64,000 nt of DNA from Trichomonas vaginalis G3 (Eukaryota; Parabasalia; Trichomonadida; Trichomonadidae). Below the pieces are notes generated by a model. It was not told where the DNA came from and ran no database searches. It saw only the letters and a program-made list of their open reading frames with translations. Location: contig NC_067208.1 of assembly GCF_026262505.1 (NCBI RefSeq), forward strand, positions 744,001-808,000, given 5' to 3'. This document shows, in pieces, positions 51,723 through 60,190 of this stretch. Position 1 is the stretch's first letter; each line of letters opens with the position of its first letter. The translations under genes were made by a program, and so were the position numbers.

Positions 51723-52356
51723 TGAGAGGAGGAGGATTATATTTTTGAAAGGGTGAAACATTATGAATATGTTAATTATATAATAATATGTATTATTATA
51801 AAAAAGAAAAAATAAAGCACGTTAAAATTTTTCTTTCTTGATTTTTTACAAAATCTACTTAGAATTATGCAAAATATGACTAAATAATTATAAATTTCAA
51901 GTTAAATTTTAATTTTGATAAATAATTTAAATTTCAAAATATCAAGTTCAGTTCGACTATGTATGTAGTAATTCCTCAATAAAGTGCCAAAACCCTATTA
52001 AAATATATGAACATTTTCAACATTTTAATGTTTTTATTTAAAAATTTGATGGAATATGAGCTTCAAACAATTATTATGTAAATAAAAATAATTAAATATA
52101 TGTATTTATTCGTATTACAACCGTAGTAAGTCGATTCTTCCTTTCTTCTACTGAGGTTTGAATTTGATTTCGAATTGTAAAGAGATTCAAAGGGAAAATA
52201 CTAGCGGATAAAAACTACCTCCATGAAAGGGTCATAATGGACTCAAGTTGTATTTTTTGATATTTTTTGCTTTTCGAGCCTAAATAGGTAGCCAAGATAA
52301 TGCCTAAAAATAAGGTTCTAAATTCTGAAGTTTACATGATCCTCTCGTGTGCACCC

Positions 52357-52360
52357 TTAA
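52357..52360. repeat. TTAA target duplication, right
   Basis: TTAA following GTGCACCC. Confidence 0.75.
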
Positions 52361-52372
52361 CAATAGACGCAT
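52358..52372 (-). CDS. Separated first codons of the BEACH gene
   Basis: ATG at 52372-52370, then CGT CTA TTG, then TTA from the TTAA duplicate. Taken together with the in-frame continuation at 50194 (TTA AGT ATT GAT GAG), this places the original start four codons before the insertion. An in-frame TAG lies 12 bp upstream of this ATG (after TTG TTG AAT GAG), so no earlier start fits. A TCATA Inr-like motif occurs about 55 nt upstream (52425-52429, minus). The present insertion separates promoter and ATG from the body of the gene. Confidence 0.65.
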
Positions 52373-52430
52373 CTCATTCAACAACTACTCAATTTTTTTA
52401 GAAAGGGGGGATTTCCTATCAAAATATGAT

Positions 52431-52829
52431 TTCAGATATAATTCTTTTATACCAATAATATTTCATTATTTACTAATCTGTTATTCAATTTATTTTGAGG
52501 TGAAAGAATTGAAATATCGTTTTTTTTTTTAAAGAGAGTTCGTTTAGCATTCATTACTAAAGCTTCATGAGAAACATCTCAGAATTACAAAGCCTCCATG
52601 CATAGCTACTCTACCTTATGGTGTTTTTAGCCTTCGTTGATATCAGTAACAATTTCAAATTTAAAAAAAAAATCAATTTTGGAGATCTCATATTTTTTTT
52701 TCTTTATGTTTTAAGGGTGAATGAGCAGCGATGTACAAACTACTCATTGCAAAATGAGTTTAACATTATAAGTGCTATTTGAGAGTTACTTATTGTTTCT
52801 TTCCTCTTTGAAAACCATTAATAAATATT
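52431..52829. other. Spacer upstream of the BEACH gene
   Basis: About 400 bp of AT-rich sequence between the BEACH start region and the 3' end of the beta-helix-type relic. No gene seen. Confidence 0.5.
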
Positions 52830-53850
52830 TTAAATTTTACGTACAATCATCACTACAGCAAAATCCCTACGATTCAACCAATTTCCATTGTAGCACGCTC
52901 TCAATGAACACTTGTTATTTTTGTTCAAATTTATACGATTGAAGAATGTTGGGTAAAAATCACAAAGGTATGCATAAAAATAATTAAGGTCGATATATTT
53001 AGATGTCTTGGTATTATTTTCAGAAGTAGTAATTCGAATATTATAAGTCAATGAATCATAAAACGAATTTTTCACTGTGACGGTAGAAGCATCTTTAAGG
53101 TAAAATGTTTGCCCTTTTCCACGATCTTCTAATATTGAACACACATCTAATATCAATTGGCCATATATATACATATTACCATAATCATTACTTTCTTGAA
53201 AATTCTTCAAAATATTACATTTTTCAAATATATATTCATTAACTCCATCCAGATAAAACATTATATAACTTGAAGCATTGTTGCTTTCAATAGTACAATA
53301 ACTCATATTCTGGAAGTTTGGAGAAGATACTTCTAGTGCAACATGAGAAATTAAACTATTTCTACTAATATTTGTAGATGCAAAACTCACCATTCCATTA
53401 TAATTATAAAAAAGAGATCTTCCTGAATTACTACCACATTCACAAACAGAACTTTCAATAACATAGCTAAATTCTGTTGATCTTGACAAACTAATTTATG
53501 AGTGTACCCCCATTTTACCAATTGTACAGTTATAAGAACAAAATATATGTTGGACAACAGAACTATGTGAAGATTCTACCCACACAGCATTACCTCTTTC
53601 CGAATTACAATAATCAAATAAACATTCAGAATGCATGATTTTTGAACCAGATGAACTGTATAGAATAACAGATGAAGTGTAATCGCGAAACACACATTGA
53701 AATAAGAATACTTGATTGTTTGAATAAGATAATTTGGGGTTGCTTTTATATTCAATAAAGTTGCGACATTCTTCACCAAAGTATGAGATCCATAGATCTT
53801 TTGGAACATTGTCCTTATGGGTCGATCCATATTTGATTACATTATCCGAT
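52830..53850 (-). pseudogene. 5'-truncated cysteine-containing beta-helix-type protein (copy 1)
   Basis: A host gene relic of about 340 codons. It opens after a TAA without any ATG (S-D-N-V-I-K-Y-G-S-T-H-K-D-N-V-P-K-D-L-W-I) and contains one in-frame TAA at 53496-53498, beyond which the same frame runs to 52830. Repeating short strands with x-C-x-F/I-x-x-C/N and many Ser/Asn/Tyr suggest a parallel beta-helix. It aligns along its length with 58234-59230: K-D-L-W / N-D-I-W near the start, then C-N-I-L-K-N / C-N-V-L-K-N in the middle, and L-C-D-F / F-C-E-A near the end. Probably fragments of a large surface-protein family. Family not recognised by name. Confidence 0.6.
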
Positions 53851-54544
53851 TAGAAATCAAATACAAAATTTTTGTCACTTTTTGAATAAAATATAAAATT
53901 CTCATGGGAGATGACAAGATAATTTTGTTAATACACCATTTCCGAAATACGTTGAATTTTGTAAATCATTTTGTCAAATTAGTCAAAACATGATAAAAAC
54001 GATTATTTTACATTCAATTTGAGTGACAAATTGAAAAAATGCGAAATTTAGTTGATGAATATGATAACTCTCCGTATATAACATTGCACATTTTTTGGGT
54101 CCCACATTTTCTTGAGGGTCCTGGGTATTATTTAAAACAGTTGTCCATAGAAACACTTATATTTGAAATATTGCATATGATGAATTTTTGGGGAATTTTG
54201 AATAGTCTACAAAGTTTACAATCGGTTTTATATTGTTCTCTTATCAAAATCAAATACACTCTTCAAAAATTGAAACATAAACCGCCAGGACCCGTCTAAT
54301 TTCCTGGACCCAGAAAAATGTGCTTCGATAGAATTTAGTAAATTTATACATCATCAATATCAACAATTCTTTAAAAATCAATACGAGCTCAATAAATGTT
54401 CCATCTAACACCGAAAATTTCAAAGAAAAATGCAGGGGGTTACACCTTGGGGGTGACTAAACACTTAGGAAAACAATCGAATCAAAGAAATTGTATAATC
54501 TACATGTTTAACAAACAAAACAAAAATAACAATATAACAATAAA
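53851..54544. other. Spacer with short inverted GGGTCCTGG motifs
   Basis: No credible gene. Related motifs GGGTCC/GGGTCCTGGG (54096-54125) and CCAGGACCC/CCTGGACCCAG (54285-54313) lie inverted about 190 bp apart and may be the ends of a small decayed element. Low confidence. Confidence 0.4.
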
Positions 54545-55900
54545 TTAAAATCCGAAAAGCCAAATAATAAGAAAGAAAACAAGAAGGATACAAATACAGT
54601 TAATAACATTATTACGATTCCAAACAATTTCGAAAGCATTTTCTTGACTTTCTTGTGCAACTAGTTTCATATTAGTTTCCCTATGCGAAATATGCACAAA
54701 ACTAGGATTTTTGAAATGAAAAGATAACAAAACACGATTCCATTCAACGTTTTGTTCCAAATTAATATACGGACTAATAGTATTCGCAATATCTCTTATT
54801 TGATTCCAGTTGCAAGTCATCAACTGATTTTCATCAGTATAAACTGAAATAAGAAAATCAACTAAATTAACATCATAAATAAATGAAATAAGAATCTTCG
54901 TTTCAAATCTACAAATCTGTCTGATAACTCTACATGAATAATTCGCAAGAAAAGAGTTCTGCGGACAAAGAATAAATGATTTAATAATTACACGTGAGAA
55001 ATCAATGAATTCCGAATTACAAATGATTTCTTCTTGAGTGTATATCATTAAAAGAAGCCTACAAACACAATCATCATAAATACAACTGACTTGTTTCAAT
55101 GTTTCCAGGAATTTCTTGGATGAATTTAAAATGATTTCTCTGACTTTTTTCCATTCAGAAATTTTTCGATTTTGAAATGAAACAGAAAAACACTTTGCAA
55201 TAAAGATTACGCCTTCTTTGCTTTTGTTTTCTAGTGTAGTATTGATGATACTGTCTAATGATGTCAATAAAGGGTCAATTAATAGTTTTATGAAGTATTC
55301 ATTTTGAAATCCTTGAATTAGTATGGATAATGAGTAGTTTTCTGTAGAATATTGGTTTGTGAACTTGTCAATAAGTATGTTAATAAGTGTTGAATGCTTG
55401 AATATTGATAGTGAACGAAAATTTAAATTTCTTAAAACGTTTTTGATGAATTCTGCAGGTGGTTCATAGTTTAAATGATCACAGAGTGATGAAAAGAATG
55501 TAACAAAGTCGAATCTTTTGAAAAATATGAATCCTGAGGACATGATAAAATATGATATTGTATCAAAGAAGTTTTTATGACTTTTCGAAGTGTATTTATC
55601 TAAACTAGCCGCATATTCTAATATAACATCGAAGAATTTATGAATTCTGAAGATTTTTTTGTAAAATTGTTTATTTTGACATTGTAATATCGTCAAACAT
55701 CTGCTATTTAGCATATATTCGCTTTGGGGCTTCATGAGGAATGCGTATCTCTCGATTTCCTCGATATTTTTAGTTACATATTCGATGACATCTTCATCAT
55801 TGATGTTCCATGCCATAAGAAACTCAGGACTAACGAGAACGGTCTCTAATTTTAGATTTTCTTGATCTTTAATATTCAGCACATCATGATTTTCAATCAT
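54545..55900 (-). CDS. SAPS-like helical-repeat protein with C-terminal membrane anchor
   Basis: 451 residues, almost all alpha-helical. The N-terminal block (L-E-T-V-L-V-S-P-E-F-L-M-A-W-N-x-x-D-x-x-V-I-E-Y-V-T), followed by S-R-C-L-T-I-L-Q and then F-F-D-V-I-L-E-Y, follows the order seen in SAPS-domain subunits of the SIT4/PP6 phosphatase (similarity by eye, weak). If correct it would scaffold a PP6-like phosphatase. Unlike ordinary SAPS proteins it ends in a hydrophobic helix (I-C-I-L-L-V-F-F-L-I-I-W-L-F-G-F) at the very C-terminus, predicting a tail-anchored membrane protein. The ATG at 55900 lies 83 bp from that of the divergent coiled-coil gene, so a shared promoter is likely. Confidence 0.55.
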   Translation of the reverse strand: MIENHDVLNIKDQENLKLETVLVSPEFLMAWNINDEDVIEYVTKNIEEIERYAFLMKPQSEYMLNSRCLTILQCQNKQFYKKIFRIHKFFDVILEYAASLDKYTSKSHKNFFDTISYFIMSSGFIFFKRFDFVTFFSSLCDHLNYEPPAEFIKNVLRNLNFRSLSIFKHSTLINILIDKFTNQYSTENYSLSILIQGFQNEYFIKLLIDPLLTSLDSIINTTLENKSKEGVIFIAKCFSVSFQNRKISEWKKVREIILNSSKKFLETLKQVSCIYDDCVCRLLLMIYTQEEIICNSEFIDFSRVIIKSFILCPQNSFLANYSCRVIRQICRFETKILISFIYDVNLVDFLISVYTDENQLMTCNWNQIRDIANTISPYINLEQNVEWNRVLLSFHFKNPSFVHISHRETNMKLVAQESQENAFEIVWNRNNVINCICILLVFFLIIWLFGF

Positions 55901-55982
55901 AATTATGCGAAATTCAAAAATTCAAGAAATCTGTCACTTTTGGGATTTTCGTCACTTTTATAAAATTTTTAGTACGTTTATA
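55901..55982. promoter_or_regulatory. Bidirectional promoter of the divergent pair
   Basis: 82 bp between two start codons. Two Inr-like motifs face the plus-strand gene: TCACTTTTG (55934-55942) and TCACTTTTA (55952-55960), the latter with its A 29 nt before the ATG at 55983. No clear Inr faces the minus gene. Confidence 0.5.
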
Positions 55983-57551
55983 ATGAATTCGCCTCCTCCA
56001 TCTATTTTTCCAAGCACGAGCACGTCAACTTCTCCGCAAATTCCATCTTTAAACGATATGTCGCATGAAGGTATATTATCAGATTCTTATGATTCTCAAT
56101 CCACAGAAGAATTATTAGATTTTCCAATACCAGCAAAAAATACAGAGAAGAAACATGAAGAATTACCTGAGTCACCTCCAAAAGCAAAGCTTGCACCACC
56201 ACCAGTTGTTCCAGCTATTGCAATTCCGAAATCAAACAACCAAAAATCAATTTTACCAAATGCAAATTCGAATTGTGCCACTCCTAACTCATCAAAACAA
56301 CCATCTCTTATGCTTACAAGTCTTAAAATGCCAATTATTGCAAGTATTCGTTCGTCCATACAAAAGACATCATCAAAACCAATAAATACTGAAATTGATG
56401 AACACATTGATGGAGAAATCACTCCCAGTACGGCAAAAAGCCAAACACCAAAGGTTTCAGAATCGTCAAATACTGAACCCGGTATGACAGTCAATTTCAA
56501 ATCTCCACAGCCAAATACACCTCCAGAGTCAACATCTCCGCAGCCGGAATCTCCAAGTTCATCTCAATTACAATCTCAAGATGTTGAAGAACCTCCAAAA
56601 TACTCTGAATCTGAGCTTGAACAGGCTCTTTCAGAAGTTGTGAATCAAAAGCAACGTCCAATGCCTGAAATGAGAGCTGAATTAATTAAATATGCAAAAA
56701 ATCTTCAACTTGATGCTGTTGGAATTGAAGATTATGATAGAGCACAAGAATTAGATGAAGCCATCAAGTTCTTAGAGCATAATTGCGAGATGACAAAGCC
56801 AAAAGAAGAACCTGTAATCACTGTCGAAATGAGAATTGAACAAACTAAGCAAAATATACAAGATTGCGAAGAAAAATACAACAATAAGATAAAGGAATTC
56901 GAAGAATCTACACAACTCAAAATGAAAGAATTGCAATCTTCTCATGAAAGTGAAATTAAACTTCTTGAAGCCAAAGTCAGTTCTCCAGACTTCATTCATG
57001 AGTTTGATAAGCCATCATCACGTCTACTAAGTCTCAGAGAGCAACAGAGAATCAGAGCTCTTCAAAAAGACTACAACGGAGCAAAAGAACTGAAAAGACA
57101 TGCAGATCAACTCGAAAAGGAAGAAACGGAAACAGCAAGAAGAAGAGCCATTAGAAAGGTAAAGATATTATTCACTCAATTGCAGCAAAAACATGAAAGA
57201 GAAGATGAATGCGCAAGTCAAAATTGGGCAAGACAGAAAACAGCAATCGAATTAGAAAGAGAAGCAGAAATAACTCCAATGAAACAGTTGCTTCATCAAC
57301 TAGAAAGAAATGGACATCAAGCTCTCAAATACTCTATCAGACAAAGATCAAACCACTCTAATATCAGAGAGAACCAAGTTTCATATAGTCCAACACAAAA
57401 CTTAACAACTCCAAGAACAAAGAGGAAATTTAATGAGATAAAGAACAGAGGACAGTCGAGATTGAACTTAGGAGGAATTGATGTTAGAGGTGTCATGAAG
57501 CAAAGCAAGCCATCATCAAGAATCAGAGTTAAGAGAAGTGATCAATATTAA
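55983..57551 (+). CDS. Pro/Ser-rich coiled-coil protein
   Basis: 522 residues from the ATG at 55983. The frame is open 26 codons further upstream, but those codons cover the promoter and Inr motifs and are not counted. The first about 200 residues are Ser/Pro/Thr-rich and probably disordered. From about 210 the protein is helical: a block with Y-D-R-A-Q-E-L-D-E-A-I, long Glu/Lys-rich coiled coils, a block with F-D-K-P-S-S-R-L-L-S-L-R-E-Q-Q-R, and a second Y-N-G-A-K-E-L-K-R-H-A. It ends in a basic tail (R-I-R-V-K-R). The two (D/N)-x-A-x-E-L blocks look like a repeated UVR-like helical motif. Probably cytoskeletal or scaffold. Trichomonads have many such proteins. Function unknown. Confidence 0.75.
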   Translation: MNSPPPSIFPSTSTSTSPQIPSLNDMSHEGILSDSYDSQSTEELLDFPIPAKNTEKKHEELPESPPKAKLAPPPVVPAIAIPKSNNQKSILPNANSNCATPNSSKQPSLMLTSLKMPIIASIRSSIQKTSSKPINTEIDEHIDGEITPSTAKSQTPKVSESSNTEPGMTVNFKSPQPNTPPESTSPQPESPSSSQLQSQDVEEPPKYSESELEQALSEVVNQKQRPMPEMRAELIKYAKNLQLDAVGIEDYDRAQELDEAIKFLEHNCEMTKPKEEPVITVEMRIEQTKQNIQDCEEKYNNKIKEFEESTQLKMKELQSSHESEIKLLEAKVSSPDFIHEFDKPSSRLLSLREQQRIRALQKDYNGAKELKRHADQLEKEETETARRRAIRKVKILFTQLQQKHEREDECASQNWARQKTAIELEREAEITPMKQLLHQLERNGHQALKYSIRQRSNHSNIRENQVSYSPTQNLTTPRTKRKFNEIKNRGQSRLNLGGIDVRGVMKQSKPSSRIRVKRSDQY

Positions 57552-58233
57552 CTTTAATATTATTTTTTATATTTTGTTTGTAAAAATTGTATTGTAATAT
57601 TACTTTTACACATCTATATTTCAAATTCATTGATTTACAGTGCTTTATTTATCACATTTACATCAAAATAATGTTCATATAATTATGTTATAAATCAATT
57701 AATATACAATGAAAAATATGATGTCTCAGAAACTTCTTTTAAACTCTGAAGGAATGTTACATGATGCCTTGTGATGCGGAGTTTTACCTTGACTTCTCTG
57801 TGAATTCTTTTCTTGTTTCAAACTTCAAGATTAATTTAACAGAAGATAGACTTAGACTGACATCTTATTTTTTTTCCTTGATTAATTCGAAGCTTTATAA
57901 ACTTCGAAGTAAATGGAAAAACTCAAGTTGATTTGCTCTAGATAACACTGAATCGGTGAGGCTATTTAGCATAATGAGTGAATGGAATTTAATTTTTAGT
58001 ATTTCATCATTTATTAATGCAATAATTTTGAAAACAAAGCTCTCAATTTTGAATAGTTTACAAACTTACGTATTAAATCGTCTCGTATAAACATGCCATA
58101 TCTTAACTGCAAGTTGAGAAAAATCATAAAAAATAAATTTTTATATGATATTGAATTTTTTTTCTGAGAAAACCGTTTTTTAACTCTTGATTGGTTTCCG
58201 GGATTCCAATCAAGAGAATCAGGAATCAAGACA
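57552..58233. other. Intergenic region with a small hairpin
   Basis: No gene seen. Near its right end CTTGATTGG (58182-58190) and CCAATCAAG (58205-58213) form a 9-bp hairpin. Confidence 0.5.
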
Positions 58234-59230
58234 ATAATATCCCGGGATTTCGGCTAATGATATTTGGCAATTCTTTTATCCAAGTTCTACAAATCCTGAA
58301 GAGATTTCAGGGACAAATGTTGAAGCAAAAACAACAGATAACAAATGTTTCATATACAAAAGCACATTCGAAGATATTACAGATAAATCTGCAATTCGTC
58401 TTGATAAAAATAACATTCAATTTCTTCATGCATTAACTTTATTTTCTCAGTGTGGTGGAGGTAATAGGATCGATGGTATTATTTACTTTAATAGCAATAG
58501 CCCCATTGTTCAATATCGCTCATGTGCCTACAAATCAAAAACTACTGGAGATGTGCAACGCACATATGCCTCCATTGGTTCAGCAAGTCCTAGTTATATA
58601 TCTGAATGCTCGTTCTATGATTGCGGGGATTCAAATAGATATTCTGGCAGTATGAATTCTATTAATGCAGGAAAATTTTTTATTAATTCGACAAATACAA
58701 GCTTCTGCTATGCAGAACATGCTTCAGGAATCACAATTACAGATGCACTAACTGGCAGTTGTGCTTCATTTTCCTCATTTTGTAACACGAAAGCCTCAGA
58801 ATTAATAATTTATGTCGAACAAAGTAATTTTGAATTTAAATTTTGTAACGTGCTGAAAAATGAATACCACGGTTCGGAATTTGGAACATTAACTGCAATC
58901 ACATCAGCAGAAATAAAAGTCAATAATTGTTCATTTCTGGGGAACATAGGACCAAATTCAGATTTCTCTTTATACACCGATGATTGCATATTTGAAATTG
59001 AAAATACATACTGCGATAGACAGATCCTGCATGGTGAGTACACAACCAAAAGTATTCACTATTTATCTTCAACTCATGATCTTCATCATTTTTCAACTTA
59101 CTTTTGTGAAGCAAACTATCCCATCAACGAAATTGAAGATATATCTAAGAAAGTCACAAAAATCAAAAGAATTCAGTATTATTCACGCCGTTTCGTTTCT
59201 TCACTGTGTTCACTTTTCTCAAAGAAGTAA
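58234..59230 (+). pseudogene. 5'-truncated cysteine-containing beta-helix-type protein (copy 2)
   Basis: An open frame of about 330 codons that begins after a TAA without an early ATG (Y-P-G-I-S-A-N-D-I-W-Q-F-F-Y-P-S-S-T) and runs uninterrupted to the stop at 59228-59230. Cysteine-containing strands recur about every 20-25 residues (C-S-F-Y-D-C-G, F-C-Y-A, S-F-C-N-T, F-C-N-V-L-K-N, C-S-F-L-G-N, C-I-F-E-I-E-N-T-Y-C). Paralogue of 52830-53850, on the opposite strand about 5 kb away. Lack of signal peptide and start codon indicates a fragment of a longer surface protein. Confidence 0.55.
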
Positions 59231-60190
59231 GTCGTAATAACATAGATAGAATAAAAACCATACTACTACGGCCAAAGCTCCACTCAATTTTGAGAGATTT
59301 TGCTTAGTTTTACCACATTGACATATTTAGGCCATAACTATTGAATATTGGGAGCTGTTTTTCCAGGTAATTTTTCATTTTTATAATATTATATTAAGCA
59401 TTTCTTAGACTCTGTTCAACCAGTGAGTGAAATTTGTGCGGCCTTTGGATCCTAATACTTCGACAAATGAAAGTAAACGAGAATTTCTGTGTTTTAAACC
59501 CTCTGACAGGAAAAGTTTGATTCAAACAATCTTTCATGAAAAACTCTTCTTCGATATAACTTAAAATGATATGTAATTCAATTCTGTTATTTAAAGTTGT
59601 CATATATTAGGTTTAAAGTCAAATGGGTGTAAGAGTTCCCTTAGGATGTTTCGGTCTACTGCGAAAAAAAAAGTCTAGACCTCAATGTATTTTTGAATGT
59701 ATCGCGTGAAAGTTTGAGATCATGTTTGCTCTATATCTAACACTATATCATCCCCCAAAGTTTCCTCCTCATCAGTTCATTATGTGGTTCAAATTTATAG
59801 GTTATACTAAAACAGTTTTCCAAGGAAATTACATAATATTTTTATCACATAAAAGCATAAAATTTCCTAGATAGATTTGACTTATAAAGGCGAAACTTTC
59901 AGGTGTTATATAGTGGTGGATATATAGAGGAACTTTGAGCCTAAACTTTTCCACCTTACATTCAAAAGTATACCTTAGGTTATTATTTTTTAAATAGTTA
60001 TTAAGGCTGCACTTACGCCCATCTGACTTTAATTCAAATTTTTGATAGAAGCATCATTGAAAATCAACCCTAAACATCCAAATTGAAAGCCATGTCAGAT
60101 GGGCGTAAGTTGACGATATATTATCATAATACAAAAAAAATTTTAATTTATCAAATGTTTGACAACACCTTTATTCAAAAATATATCTAT
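59231..60190. other. Intergenic region carrying dispersed repeats
   Basis: No gene. Holds copies of the TTACGCCCATCTGAC repeat (see separate entry) and otherwise AT-rich sequence between the relic and the ankyrin gene. Confidence 0.5.
60001..60113. repeat. Inverted pair of the TTACGCCCATCTGAC repeat
   Basis: CTTACGCCCATCTGAC at 60012-60027 and its exact inverse at 60094-60109 form a 16-bp stem with a 66-nt loop. The sequence around the first copy matches 41092-41135. A weaker inverse copy lies at 59611-59630 (AAAGTCAAATGGGTGTAAGA). Likely ends of a small decayed element (MITE-like). Confidence 0.6.

Larger units (their letters stand above)
50195..52356. mobile_element. Non-coding DNA transposon with TTAA target duplication
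   Basis: 2,162 bp bounded by TTAA at 50191-50194 and 52357-52360. The ends GGGTGCAC... and ...GTGCACCC are an 8-bp terminal inverted repeat. After a few bases both ends also share CGAGAGG...GATCA. The TTAA duplication is the hallmark of piggyBac-type insertion, but no transposase frame is present, so it is non-autonomous and the superfamily is tentative. A 1.1-kb hAT-like element sits inside it. The left-end sequence CACCCGTATGTACGTTTATT (50200-50219) is repeated directly at 51703-51722, so it may contain a second, partial copy of itself. Confidence 0.75.

Noticed and set aside
50195-52356. The insert in the BEACH gene as a spliceosomal intron
   Set aside because: No GTATGT-type 5' site or ACTAACACACAG-type 3' site is seen at the borders, while TTAA duplications and inverted ends fit a transposon.
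54039-54299. Open frame of 86 codons between the relic and the SAPS-like gene
   Set aside because: No homology or initiator, and it overlaps inverted GGGTCCTGG motifs.
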